From: Kiritimatiellia bacterium
Lineage (GTDB): Bacteria; Verrucomicrobiota; Kiritimatiellia; RFP12; DVOR01
Reading direction: 5' to 3'
Length of the DNA stretch: 64,000 bases
Assembly (NCBI GenBank): GCA_017531445.1
Contig: JAFXKZ010000001.1
Span: 159,037-223,036 of the forward strand
The notes under the pieces are model-generated. The model ran no database searches. It had not been told where the DNA came from and worked only from the letters and a program-made list of their open reading frames with translations. Made by a program: the position numbers and the translations under genes. Below, one piece after another: positions 34,468-43,226 of the stretch; position 1 is the stretch's first letter; the number at the start of each line of letters is the position of its first letter.

Positions 34468-35715
34468 TTAGCGGTTGAGTGCTGCGAGTGCTGCGCCTAA
34501 CAATGGGGCTTCCTCTACGCGGAAAAGGGTGCACGTATAATGGTAGGGATGCAAAAGTGTTTCAAGATGTCCGGCCACACGTTGCGCGAAGGGAATCGAC
34601 GTCGTTTTCCAGAATGTGGAACCATCGGCGTTAACGTGAATGGTTCCCGACGTCTGATTGCGGGCACGTGCTGAGCGGATGCCGGCTGCTGCGATATTGA
34701 TTGCTGCAAAAAGTGCCGCCCGTTCATAGAGCGTTGTAAGCAGTGTGCGGAGGGTCTCCGCTTCGTTTGACGGGCAGTTGAAGATATCGGGGTTGGTGCC
34801 TGCACAATAGTTGTCGAGTTCAATATGCGTGAACGTGTGCGCGTTTAATCTGTCGGTGAGGCTGGGCAGCAACCCCTCTTTTGCTGCCTGACGCAAGAGG
34901 ATTGTCCCCAAACTTCCCAGGTGAACACCGGAAATGCAACGTTCCCATTGCGCCTTGCCGTTTCCGCTTGCAGCCTCATATTGCAGGTCAAATGTTGATT
35001 TCGGAAAACGGGTGAAATTGCCGGATTCGCAGTTGATGGGCATCAGTTTCCGGGGCGGAAGCGGTTGGCATTTCAGGATTTGCTCTGTCGCTTCGGCATA
35101 GGCGGTATTGGTGCCGGTGCCGAGAATAAAGCCTACCTGCCCGGCGGCTCCTGCCGCATCCGTGCGGGCATAGGCCGCCAATAATGCTGCAACGGTATCA
35201 TTCAATATCTGAAGCGAAATGTCAAAGTGTCCGCGCAGGGTCAGTGCATTCAGCAAATCTGCTCCAACGTTTCTTCCAGGAATGTCCGGCGCTTGGATTT
35301 TTTTTGTCCAGAAGAGGAGTTTACCTTCATCAGTGACAGGATAGGAAAAGCAGAAGCCAAAACGTTCTCCGTCACGCAGATTGGGTGCAATTACTTCGCA
35401 CAATTCCTGATAGAACGTTGCCGTATCCACAGGCTTTTGCGCACCGGGCATCCCGCCTCGCAGCAGGTTTTCAAAGCGCACATTTCCCGATGCATCAAAG
35501 GCAACACGTGCCGAACGCAGGTTGGTGCCGCCCACATCAAAAGCCGGAACCGTGCAATTTTTGGGTGCGCAATGACGCAGAAGAAAGCCCGCCGGGAGCA
35601 TGGGGAGCGCACCGTCTCCGCGTAAACCGCGCGCCATTTCGTCGATGAAATCACGCAGGATTTGCGGCGCGTCCAAAGCCTCCGGTTGGAGTCCGTTAGT
35701 GATTAAGAAGCGCAT
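34468..35715 (-). CDS. Hexokinase (eukaryote-type family)
   Basis: The 415-residue protein is an actin-fold sugar kinase of the eukaryotic hexokinase family, which is uncommon in bacteria compared with GlcK/ROK kinases. Phosphate 1 is FDVGGTNLRSARV, the sugar-binding segment GFCFSYPVTDEGKLLFWTKKI, the catalytic Asp lies in LNDTVAALLAAY, phosphate 2 is ILGTGTNTAYAE, and the adenosine region lies near the C-terminus. It would make glucose 6-phosphate from glucose. ATG 35715 has GGAGGAGA nine bases upstream, and the gene overlaps the end of aroK-aroB by 20 bases. Confidence 0.9.
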   Translation of the reverse strand: MRFLITNGLQPEALDAPQILRDFIDEMARGLRGDGALPMLPAGFLLRHCAPKNCTVPAFDVGGTNLRSARVAFDASGNVRFENLLRGGMPGAQKPVDTATFYQELCEVIAPNLRDGERFGFCFSYPVTDEGKLLFWTKKIQAPDIPGRNVGADLLNALTLRGHFDISLQILNDTVAALLAAYARTDAAGAAGQVGFILGTGTNTAYAEATEQILKCQPLPPRKLMPINCESGNFTRFPKSTFDLQYEAASGNGKAQWERCISGVHLGSLGTILLRQAAKEGLLPSLTDRLNAHTFTHIELDNYCAGTNPDIFNCPSNEAETLRTLLTTLYERAALFAAINIAAAGIRSARARNQTSGTIHVNADGSTFWKTTSIPFAQRVAGHLETLLHPYHYTCTLFRVEEAPLLGAALAALNR

Positions 35716-37270
35716 AAAGGGTCTCCTCCGGCACAACCACACCTGTTTTTACCTGACCGATCGTTTGCGGAAGGGCGAAACGCACTTTACCGGCCGCCTT
35801 CTTTTTGTCGCGCATCAGGTAGCGCATCAAGATCGCTGCGTCCATTTCCTGCGGGATCTCCGTCGGGAGTCCAAGGGCGTCCAAGGCGGTTTTCAACGTT
35901 TCCGCCAGCGTTTCCGGTGCGAGATTCAGGCGAGAGGCCAATCGCGCCGCCGCCACGGTGCCGATGGCAACCGCCTCGCCATGAGCGATGGTAAAATCGC
36001 TTGCCGCTTCCACGGCATGGCCGATGGTGTGACCCAGATTGAGGGCGGCGCGTTTGCCGGTGCGCTCAAAAGGATCTTCCAGAATGGTGCGCACCTTCAC
36101 GCCTGCAGAACGGATAACGAGCCGGGTCAACCAGTCGATTTGATTGCGGTTGCTGTCGAAATTGCCCAACATTTCCAAGAGTTCCGCATCTCCGATGACG
36201 GCGTGTTTCAAGGTTTCTGCAAGACCGCAACGGATTTCACGTTCCGGCAATGTGGCAAGCGTTGTCGTATCTGCCAGAACGGCGCAGGGCGGATGAAACG
36301 CACCGATGAGATTCTTTCCGGAGGGTAAATCGGCTCCGGTTTTCCCGCCGATACCGGCATCGACCATGGAAAGGAGCGTCGTAGGAAGATTCAGCCAACG
36401 GATACCGCGCAACCATGCCGACGCTGCAAATCCGGTTAAATCGCCCGTGACACCTCCGCCAAGAGCCAACACCAGATCGTTTCGCTCCAGGCGGGCTTTG
36501 CCCATGGCTTCCCAGAGTTGGTTGACGGTGGCAAGTGTTTTATGAGCCTCGCCTGCGGGGATTTCAAAGGTCGGAATCTCACTTCCAAGCGCGGCTTTTA
36601 CGCGCTCACCGTAAAGCGGCAGGGTGTTGGAGTCGCCTACCAAAAGCAGATGGTTCGGTTTGGGTTCCAATCGCTCCAGAAGCCGTGGCAGTTCATTGAT
36701 TGCCTCCGGAGCGATCAGTACCGGATAAGGATTGCCCATGCCGGAAATAATAAAACGCCCCAAAAGTGTCATCACTTTTGGCCAGACTTCCTGCGGCATC
36801 TGCTCGCCGGAGAGTTGGAGCGCGAGGGGAAAAGAGAGGTAATGTTCACGCCGTTCTTCCAAAAGTTTGAGAAGGCTGTCGGCGGTTTTGGAGAAGGGAC
36901 GGCTACCGGCTTTACGCTCTACGCGCCGGGCCAGCACCTCCGGAGGTGTTTGCAAGCAGATAATCGGTCCACAGGCTTCAGCCAGCGCACGGTTTTCTTC
37001 ACGCAGTAATGCGCCGCCTCCCAAGGCTACCACGGCATTGGGCTTCCGGGCGCAAAGATCGCGTAGAACGGCAGTTTCAGTATCGCGGAAGAACTGTTGC
37101 CCATGCTGCTCTACGGCTTGCGGAATGGTCATTCCAAGCCGTTGTTCAATCAAGGTGTCCAAGTCCAGTGCCGTTTTTGCGAGGGCAACAGCAAGATTTT
37201 GCGCACAGGTGGATTTTCCGGTGGCAGGCGGTCCGTAAAGAAAGAGCGTGGGGGAGGCAAGCGGTATCAT
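35696..37270 (-). CDS. aroKB: Shikimate kinase - 3-dehydroquinate synthase fusion
   Basis: This 524-residue chain carries two shikimate-pathway enzymes. Residues 1-165 are shikimate kinase: P-loop GPPATGKS, the shikimate-binding DLDTLIEQRLGM and GGGALLREE. Residues about 175-524 are 3-dehydroquinate synthase: GGGVTGDLTGFAASAW for NAD, the KTGADLPSGKNLIGAFHPP core, and zinc ligands in GLAETLKHAVIGD and LNLGHTIGHAVE. The two reactions are not consecutive in the pathway. ATG 37270 directly precedes the kinase fold, 11 bases after the recN stop; a TTG at 37309 could give a longer form. Confidence 0.95.
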   Translation of the reverse strand: MIPLASPTLFLYGPPATGKSTCAQNLAVALAKTALDLDTLIEQRLGMTIPQAVEQHGQQFFRDTETAVLRDLCARKPNAVVALGGGALLREENRALAEACGPIICLQTPPEVLARRVERKAGSRPFSKTADSLLKLLEERREHYLSFPLALQLSGEQMPQEVWPKVMTLLGRFIISGMGNPYPVLIAPEAINELPRLLERLEPKPNHLLLVGDSNTLPLYGERVKAALGSEIPTFEIPAGEAHKTLATVNQLWEAMGKARLERNDLVLALGGGVTGDLTGFAASAWLRGIRWLNLPTTLLSMVDAGIGGKTGADLPSGKNLIGAFHPPCAVLADTTTLATLPEREIRCGLAETLKHAVIGDAELLEMLGNFDSNRNQIDWLTRLVIRSAGVKVRTILEDPFERTGKRAALNLGHTIGHAVEAASDFTIAHGEAVAIGTVAAARLASRLNLAPETLAETLKTALDALGLPTEIPQEMDAAILMRYLMRDKKKAAGKVRFALPQTIGQVKTGVVVPEETLYALLNH

Positions 37271-37281
37271 GGCGGTAGCGT

Positions 37282-38976
37282 TCAAGTAAGAGGGGTTTCT
37301 GTTTCGCAAGCGGTTGCTTGCCGGAGCATTTCAAGGGCGTGGTCGCGTGTGATCGGGGTAAAGTCTTCGCCGCCGAGCATCCGGGCGATTTCGGCGATGC
37401 GATGTTCTGTATCCAGCGGTTCAATGAGGGTCTGTGTGCGTCCTCCGGAGACAGATTTGCTGACCCGCAGATGGTGCTGACCGTAGACGGCGGCTTGCGG
37501 CTGGTGCGTGATGCAGAGGATTTGTGCATCCTGTGCAAGCTGCCGCAGTTTCAGCCCCACTTTACGCCCGGTCTCGCCACCGATATTGGCATCGATTTCG
37601 TCAAAGACAAGTGTGGAGATAGCATCATGCCGAGCCAGAATCACCTTGATGGCGAGCATGACACGTGCGATTTCTCCGGAAGAGGCGATGTCTGCGAGCG
37701 GACGCACCTTTTCGCCGGGATTGGGTTCAAAGCCGAAAAGAACGCGTTCCAAACCTGTGGGGGAGGGTTCGTCAAGGGGGGCGAGCGTAATGGGAAACGC
37801 CGCTTGCAGGAAGCCTAAATCGCGCAACTCTCCGGTAATGGCTTGCGCAAGCAGTGCACAGGCTGCTTGGCGTTTGGAGCGGAGCACCTTTCCGGCTTCA
37901 AGCAACAAGGCGGAGGCGTGGGCGATTTCGGCCTTCAGGCGTTCAACGGCTAAATCCGAATCGGCAAAGGCTTCGAGCTTTGCCTGCGCTTCTTTTTGAT
38001 GGCGCAGGACATCTTCCAGCGTGGGGCCATAACGGCGGCGCAACCGCTGGATTTGCCCCAGTCGCGTTTCCAAGTAGGTCAGGGTTTCCGGGGCGGCATC
38101 AATCAGGGAGAGACGTTGCGCAAGCGATGCGGTCAATTCCTGCAGGCGCACTTGAATCTCGGAAAGTTCCGCGCTCCAGTCAGCGGCTTCCGGCAGCACC
38201 CGTGCCAGTTCGCGCAGGGTGCGCTGATGGGCAATGAGTTGCTCGGTGAGCGGATTGTCGCCATCGGAAAGCCCGGCAAGGAGTTGATTGCCTGCTGAAA
38301 GAATCGCCTCTGCATTGGCCGCTTGGGCGTGTTGTTCGGTAAGTGCGTCTCCATCATTTTCGGTGGGATTGACGGCGGCAATATCGGCCAACGTTTCACG
38401 CAGACGGGTCATTTCCGCTTCGCGCTGTCCCGGTTGACCGACCAATTCCTGCATTTGTGCATGAAGTTTCCGGAGGGTCTCCCAGCGGAGGTGATAGGTA
38501 TTCTGCTCGCTTAACGCGTCGGCATAGGCGGTGAGCAAACGCAACTGAAAACTCTCATCCAGAAGCGTCAGATTGTCATCCGGTCCGTGAATATCCGTCA
38601 GCAGGGGCGCGAGTTTGCGCAATGTCGCCGCTGTTGCCGGACAATCATTGATGCGCACTTTCCCGGTGCCGTCGGCGCGAAGGGTGCGGCGCAAGAGCAG
38701 GACGCCCTCTTCACATAGCGGTAAATCCGCTTCCTGCAAAACCGCATCGATGGCGGAGGTTTTGGACAGTTCATAGACCGCGGCAACTGTGGCTTCCTCG
38801 GCTCCGGTGCGGATGATGGAGCGATCCGCCCTGCACCCTTGCAGCAGACGCAAGGCGCCCATCAGCACAGATTTTCCTGCGCCGGTTTCACCGGTGATGA
38901 CATTCAGCCCTTCGGAAAACCGGATTTCGGCCGATTCCACAACGGCAAGATTACGAACGGAAAGCCTTGATAACAT
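37282..38976 (-). CDS. recN: DNA repair protein RecN
   Basis: The 564-residue SMC-like protein begins MLSRLSVRNLAVVESAEIRF with Walker A GETGAGKSVLMGAL. A coiled-coil central region follows. The C-terminal ATPase half contains the signature ASSGEIARVMLAIKVIL, Walker B TLVFDEIDANIGGETG and the LCITHQPQAA switch. RecN helps align broken DNA ends in recombinational repair. GGGAGGG lies just before the ATG. It heads the long minus-strand run that includes the AddB-like nuclease. No LexA box was recognised upstream. Confidence 0.96.
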   Translation of the reverse strand: MLSRLSVRNLAVVESAEIRFSEGLNVITGETGAGKSVLMGALRLLQGCRADRSIIRTGAEEATVAAVYELSKTSAIDAVLQEADLPLCEEGVLLLRRTLRADGTGKVRINDCPATAATLRKLAPLLTDIHGPDDNLTLLDESFQLRLLTAYADALSEQNTYHLRWETLRKLHAQMQELVGQPGQREAEMTRLRETLADIAAVNPTENDGDALTEQHAQAANAEAILSAGNQLLAGLSDGDNPLTEQLIAHQRTLRELARVLPEAADWSAELSEIQVRLQELTASLAQRLSLIDAAPETLTYLETRLGQIQRLRRRYGPTLEDVLRHQKEAQAKLEAFADSDLAVERLKAEIAHASALLLEAGKVLRSKRQAACALLAQAITGELRDLGFLQAAFPITLAPLDEPSPTGLERVLFGFEPNPGEKVRPLADIASSGEIARVMLAIKVILARHDAISTLVFDEIDANIGGETGRKVGLKLRQLAQDAQILCITHQPQAAVYGQHHLRVSKSVSGGRTQTLIEPLDTEHRIAEIARMLGGEDFTPITRDHALEMLRQATACETETPLT

Positions 38977-39088
38977 AACCCTCCCATTTTATCAAAAAGC
39001 GGCTTTGCAGAGTGCGTTTCTGCACTCAAAATACGTCCCGCGTTTGAAAAAGTGTCCGTCGGGAGGTGAAAAACCGGGAGGTGCCGTT

Positions 39089-39171
39089 GAACATGGGCGA
39101 CTTTGTGCGTAGATTCCGCCCATGTTGACACGGAAGATGGGCGAGATTCAAGCGCGATATCGCCCATCTTG
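39089..39171. repeat. 22-bp core array E (two inverted modules)
   Basis: Two modules lie back to back in the 441-bp gap between recN and aspS. AACATGGGCG (39090-39099) and CGCCCATGTT (39117-39126) are 17 bp apart. AAGATGGGCG (39134-39143) and CGCCCATCTT (39161-39170) are also 17 bp apart. The second module has a C-to-G change in the left core that is matched in the right core. Apart from the aspS terminator the gap shows no gene. Confidence 0.92.
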
Positions 39172-39360
39172 CTTTGGGGTTGCGCAGGGGATGCCGCAGC
39201 AGTGCGCTGACAGAGGAGTGGAAGATGGAAGGGAGGGGGCGAAAAAGGCTTGAAGATGGGAGCTTTCGGTGAACCTGCGGAAATGAGCTTCAGCACGGGA
39301 AAGGCAAAAGGTTGCCTCAGTGCTCCGGCGTAACAGGCAGAACGCCCCGGAAAACGACAG

Positions 39361-39392
39361 GCGGCACGGCCGTTTGAAACGAACCGTGCCGC
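39361..39392 (-). terminator. Terminator hairpin after aspS
   Basis: GCGGCACGG (39361-39369) pairs with CCGTGCCGC (39384-39392), with a partly self-paired loop. On the minus strand the stem is followed by CTGTCGTTTTCC. It lies 25 bases past the aspS stop. Confidence 0.65.
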
Positions 39393-39417
39393 TGTGAAGT
39401 GCTACTGCGCTACTACG

Positions 39418-41226
39418 TCAATTTGCCGGAGTCGCAGGTTTGGGCTGGCCGCCGTGCGGGCGCACCGAGATGTGCAGTTCGCGCAATTGCTTTTCGGTAA
39501 CTTCCGCCGGAGCGTGCATCATGAGGTCTTCGGCCTTCTGATTCATCGGGAAGGCAATCACCTCGCGGATGTTTTCTTCGCCGGCCAGCAGCATTACCAT
39601 GCGGTCGACGCCCGGCGCGACGCCTGCGTGAGGCGGTGCGCCAAACTTGAAGGCGTTGAGAAGACAGCCGAACTTCTGTTCCACCACTTCCGGACCGTAG
39701 CCGGCCATTTCAAAGGCCTTGTACATGATGTCGGGACGATGGTTGCGCACGGCACCGGAGGAAAGCTCGATGCCATTGCATACCACGTCATACTGATAGG
39801 CGAGGATGTCAAGCGGGTTCTGGTTGGTCAGCGCGTCCATGCCACCTTGCGGCATGGAGAAGGGGTTGTGCGAGAAGATGGTGGCTCCGGTTTCCGGATC
39901 TTTTTCAAAGAAGGGGAAGTCGGTGATCCAGCAGAAACGGTAGGCATTTTTCTCAATGAGATCGAGGTCAATTCCCATCTTTTTGCGGAGAGCTCCCATC
40001 ATCGTGGGGGTCTTGTCTGCCGTGTCGCAGATGAAGAAGATTGCATCGCCATCTTTAAGCTTGGCCATTTCGGCGAGTTTGTCGAGCTCTTCCTGTGCAA
40101 GGAACTTGGCGATCGGTCCTTTGATCTTATCGGTGTCCCATACAAGATAGGCCAAACCTTTTGCGCCGAGTTCCTGCTTTGCCCACGGTTCAAGTTTGTC
40201 AAAGAAGCTGCGGGGCTTGGTCTTAATGCCGGGCACAGGGAGTGCGCGAACGATGGCACCGTTCTGTACCGCCTTGGCAAATGCGCCGAAACCGGACGCG
40301 CCGAAAAGCTCCGTCACATCGATGATTTTCAACGGATTGCGCAAGTCGGGCTTGTCCGAACCATAGGTGAGCATCGCTTCACGGTAGGGGATGCGCCGCC
40401 AGGGAGCTTGGTCAATCTGCCAGCCATCGGGGGAGAATTCGTCAAAAGCCTTGCTGAGGACATTTTCCACAACGGCAAAAACGTCTTCCTGCGTGGCGTA
40501 GCTCATTTCGATATCGAGCTGATAGAATTCGCCGGGCGAGCGGTCTGCACGCGAGTCTTCATCGCGGAAGCAGGGGGCAATCTGGAAATAACGGTCAAAC
40601 CCTGCCACCATGAGCAGCTGCTTGAAGAGCTGAGGAGCCTGCGGAAGTGCATAAAACTTGCCGTGATGGACGCGCGAGGGTACGAGGTAATCGCGTGCGC
40701 CTTCCGGGCTGGAACAGGTGAGAATCGGCGTCTGGTATTCGCTGAATCCATTGGCTTCCATCTGCTTACGCAAGAAGCTGATCAGTTTGGAGCGGAGCAC
40801 AATATTCTTGTGAACGCGCTCACGGCGCAGGTCGAGATAGCGGTAGGTCAGACGCTGTTCTTCAGCCGGTTCATTCTCATCAGGAATGTAAATCGGCGTG
40901 GTTTCAGCTGCAGATTCAATCACACACGCATCGGCGACAAGTTCAATTTCACCGGTAGGAAGGTCGGGATTGATGGTGGAAGGCTCACGCAAAATCACAT
41001 TTCCGGTGACGGTAATCACGCTCTCAAGCTTCACTTTCTCCACATCGGTGAAGAAGGCACGGCTGGGGTGAACCACCACTTGCGTAAGACCGTAATGGTC
41101 GCGAAGGTCAATGAAGAGAATGCCGCCATGGTCGCGTTTGCGGAAGACCCATCCCGAAATACGGGCGGTCTTTCCGGCATCTGCTGCGCGGAGTTCGTTA
41201 CAAGTATGGGTGCGATAAGGATGCAT
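39418..41226 (-). CDS. aspS: Aspartyl-tRNA synthetase
   Basis: The 602-residue class II synthetase starts with an OB-fold anticodon-binding domain ([29 protein letters not shown]). The catalytic domain includes [15 protein letters not shown] (motif 1), [24 protein letters not shown] (motif 2) and the C-terminal [26 protein letters not shown] (motif 3). Between them is the large bacterial GAD insertion, seen around [11 protein letters not shown] to [12 protein letters not shown]. It charges tRNA-Asp, perhaps also tRNA-Asn. ATG 41226 matches the family start; the frame is open for a further 81 codons upstream, which is unlikely to be coding because a good promoter lies there. Confidence 0.97.
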   Translation of the reverse strand: MHPYRTHTCNELRAADAGKTARISGWVFRKRDHGGILFIDLRDHYGLTQVVVHPSRAFFTDVEKVKLESVITVTGNVILREPSTINPDLPTGEIELVADACVIESAAETTPIYIPDENEPAEEQRLTYRYLDLRRERVHKNIVLRSKLISFLRKQMEANGFSEYQTPILTCSSPEGARDYLVPSRVHHGKFYALPQAPQLFKQLLMVAGFDRYFQIAPCFRDEDSRADRSPGEFYQLDIEMSYATQEDVFAVVENVLSKAFDEFSPDGWQIDQAPWRRIPYREAMLTYGSDKPDLRNPLKIIDVTELFGASGFGAFAKAVQNGAIVRALPVPGIKTKPRSFFDKLEPWAKQELGAKGLAYLVWDTDKIKGPIAKFLAQEELDKLAEMAKLKDGDAIFFICDTADKTPTMMGALRKKMGIDLDLIEKNAYRFCWITDFPFFEKDPETGATIFSHNPFSMPQGGMDALTNQNPLDILAYQYDVVCNGIELSSGAVRNHRPDIMYKAFEMAGYGPEVVEQKFGCLLNAFKFGAPPHAGVAPGVDRMVMLLAGEENIREVIAFPMNQKAEDLMMHAPAEVTEKQLRELHISVRPHGGQPKPATPAN

Positions 41227-41258
41227 AACGTCTCGCTTTCTCAATAAAAACGCGCGAA

Positions 41259-41287
41259 AGTATAGCATAAAACGGAGAGATGCGCAA
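41259..41287 (-). promoter_or_regulatory. Candidate aspS promoter
   Basis: On the minus strand TTGCGC (41287-41282) and TATACT (41264-41259) are 17 bp apart, 33 bases before the aspS ATG. The rest of the 323-bp divergent gap to the invertase gene (to 41549) shows no further gene or repeat. Confidence 0.6.
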
Positions 41288-41549
41288 AAAAGTCGCCGAA
41301 ACACACGGCAAAAGTCGGCAGCTGTGATGAAACCGTTGGTGGGAGGCCGGGCGAAAAACACGCAGAACCGTATCGGCAGCATCACCCATTCCGGTGTGGC
41401 GGGTGGATGAGAAACGCGCAGCGTTCCGGAGGGAAGAGGCTGTTTTCGAGAGAGAATGGGGGCTTTCATCTGTGAAAAAAGGTCGCTAAGATCGGAGAAA
41501 GACGCTATCGGTAATAACGCCGGCGTGTAAGGAAGCAGAGGTGAACAAG

Positions 41550-42167
41550 ATGGTTTACGGTTATATCCGTGTGAGCAGTGACAGGCAGACGGTGGAGAAT
41601 CAACGGTTTGAAATCAATGCCTTTTGCGCGAAAGAACACTTGGAAATCGGAGGTTGGATTGAGGAAGTGATCAGTGGCACCAAACGCTATGAAGAGCGTC
41701 GTTTGGGACGATTGTTGAAACGTGTGCGGAACGGAGATCTCATCATTTGCGCAGAACTCTCCCGACTGGGGCGCAACCTTTTCATGATTATGGAGATTCT
41801 GAATATCTGCATGGTAAAAGGTTGCCGCGTCTGGACAATAAAAGATCACTACCGGTTGGGGAATGATCTCCAGAGTAAAGTACTTGCCTTTGCCTTCGCG
41901 CTTTCCGCCGAGATTGAGCGGAATCTGATTGCGCAACGCACCAAAGAGGCCTTGGCAAGACGTCGGGCAGAGGGCGTGGTGCTGGGACGCCCCAAAGGCA
42001 AACGGAACGCAGAAGGGCGTTATAAACTTTCCGGAAAAGAACGGTTGATCCGGCGGATGTTGCAGAAAGAAGTGCCGTTAAGCACCATCGCCAAGACGTG
42101 TCAGGTGAATCGCGCCACGTTGACACGTTTTCTGAAATGTCACTATATCATTAAGGAAAAGGCATAA
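41550..42167 (+). CDS. Serine recombinase, Mpi-type DNA invertase
   Basis: The 205-residue protein starts [18 protein letters not shown], with the catalytic Ser near residue 9. It continues with the resolvase core [54 protein letters not shown] and [22 protein letters not shown], ending in an HTH ([19 protein letters not shown]). These blocks closely follow the Mpi master invertase of Bacteroides, which flips promoters between inverted repeats. It might therefore control phase variation here. I found no flanking invertible segment. ATG 41550 fits the family better than GTG 41541. Confidence 0.88.
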   Translation: MVYGYIRVSSDRQTVENQRFEINAFCAKEHLEIGGWIEEVISGTKRYEERRLGRLLKRVRNGDLIICAELSRLGRNLFMIMEILNICMVKGCRVWTIKDHYRLGNDLQSKVLAFAFALSAEIERNLIAQRTKEALARRRAEGVVLGRPKGKRNAEGRYKLSGKERLIRRMLQKEVPLSTIAKTCQVNRATLTRFLKCHYIIKEKA

Positions 42168-42437
42168 TACCTGTCAATACGCGTGGGAACAGCGGCTCAA
42201 TGAGCCGTTTAAGCGAGGGGGAAACCGTGGGGGAACACTTTATGGTTTCCTGCGGTTGCGGATAGAAGAATCACGTGGAGCGCAGTTGCCCCGGGGGCAC
42301 GTACGAATGGTTATACATCTGCTGTGCAAACGGAATTGAACGCATACGCGAGCGGTCAAAAGAGAGTGCGATTCTAAACCCACGCCGGATGGAGCGGTTT
42401 TATTCACCGTTTTGATGGTGAAAAGCAATGAAAAAAG

Positions 42438-42467
42438 TTGCGGAATAAGAGGATTTTAGCGTATAAT
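42438..42467 (+). promoter_or_regulatory. Promoter of the NifU-like/GGGtGRT operon
   Basis: TTGCGG (42438-42443) and a perfect TATAAT (42462-42467) are 18 bp apart. The ATG follows 33 bp later with AAGGAG. The preceding gap (42168-42437) holds no gene I can support. Confidence 0.7.
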
Positions 42468-42499
42468 ACATATCACTATTCTAACCTAAGGAGAAAACT

Positions 42500-43213
42500 A
42501 TGAGTTGTCCCTATGCATGCTCGAGCGAAGTCGAGCACATGACTACGGTCGCCAAAGGCGCCAAGCATGGCCCCGCACCTATTCCGGAAGAAGGTAAGTG
42601 GGTCAAGGTGTATGAAACCAAGGATATCTCCGGTCTCACGCATGGTGTGGGCTGGTGCGCGCCTCAGCAGGGTGCTTGCAAGCTCACGTTGAACGTGAAA
42701 GACGGCGTGATTCAGGAAGCCCTTGTTGAAACCATCGGTTGCTCCGGCATGACACACTCTGCGGCAATGGCTGCCGAAGTGCTCCCCGGCAAAACCATTC
42801 AGGAAGCTTTGAATACCGACCTTGTTTGCGATGCCATCAATACGGCGATGCGCGAGCTCTATCTGCAGATCGTCTATGGTCGCACCCAGAGCGCATTCTC
42901 CGAAGGCGGTCTTCCGATTGGTGCAGGTCTCGAAGACCTCGGTAAAGGTCTCCGTTCCCAAGTGGGTACGATGTATTCCACCGCACAGAAGGGTGTGCGT
43001 TACCTCGAAATGGCTGAAGGCTACGTCCGCAAGATTTATCTTGATAAGAACAGTGAAGTCTGCGGTTATGAATTCGTCCACATGGGCAAGTTCATGGAAG
43101 CTGTCAAGAAGGGGCAGGATGCAAACGAAGCACTCGCCGCTTGCACCGGCACCTATGGTCGTGTGACCGAAGCCGACGGCGCAGTGAAATCCATCGATCC
43201 CCGTCACGAATAA
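42500..43213 (+). CDS. NifU/IscU-like iron-sulfur scaffold protein
   Basis: The 237-residue protein contains the IscU/NifU-type block ETIGCSGMTHSAAMAAEVLPGKTIQEAL, equivalent to the scaffold Cys region of NifU, and further cysteines at CPYAC (N-terminus), GWCAPQQGAC, DLVCDA and CGYEF. It is longer than IscU (about 128 aa), with an extra C-terminal half. The pair with the GGGtGRT gene 13 bp downstream is conserved in anaerobes as far as I recall, but its role is not established. Codons are strongly biased to C-ending forms and promoter and ribosome site are near-consensus, so expression is probably high. Confidence 0.82.
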   Translation: MSCPYACSSEVEHMTTVAKGAKHGPAPIPEEGKWVKVYETKDISGLTHGVGWCAPQQGACKLTLNVKDGVIQEALVETIGCSGMTHSAAMAAEVLPGKTIQEALNTDLVCDAINTAMRELYLQIVYGRTQSAFSEGGLPIGAGLEDLGKGLRSQVGTMYSTAQKGVRYLEMAEGYVRKIYLDKNSEVCGYEFVHMGKFMEAVKKGQDANEALAACTGTYGRVTEADGAVKSIDPRHE

Positions 43214-43226
43214 GGAGGATATTAAC

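Noticed and set aside
39011..39028. Hairpin GAGTGC/GCACTC as a LexA-type operator before recN
   Set aside because: It is a perfect 6-bp inverted repeat but does not fit the LexA box types I know (CTGT-N8-ACAG or GAAC-N4-GTTC).
39394..41247. 617-codon open frame antisense to aspS
   Set aside because: It mirrors aspS, whose product has complete class II synthetase motifs. The antisense frame has no domain I recognise and is a composition effect.
42168..42437. tRNA remnant or attachment site beside the invertase gene
   Set aside because: A short GGGTTTAGAATC-like stretch on the minus strand recalls a T-loop, but no cloverleaf or duplicated site could be found.
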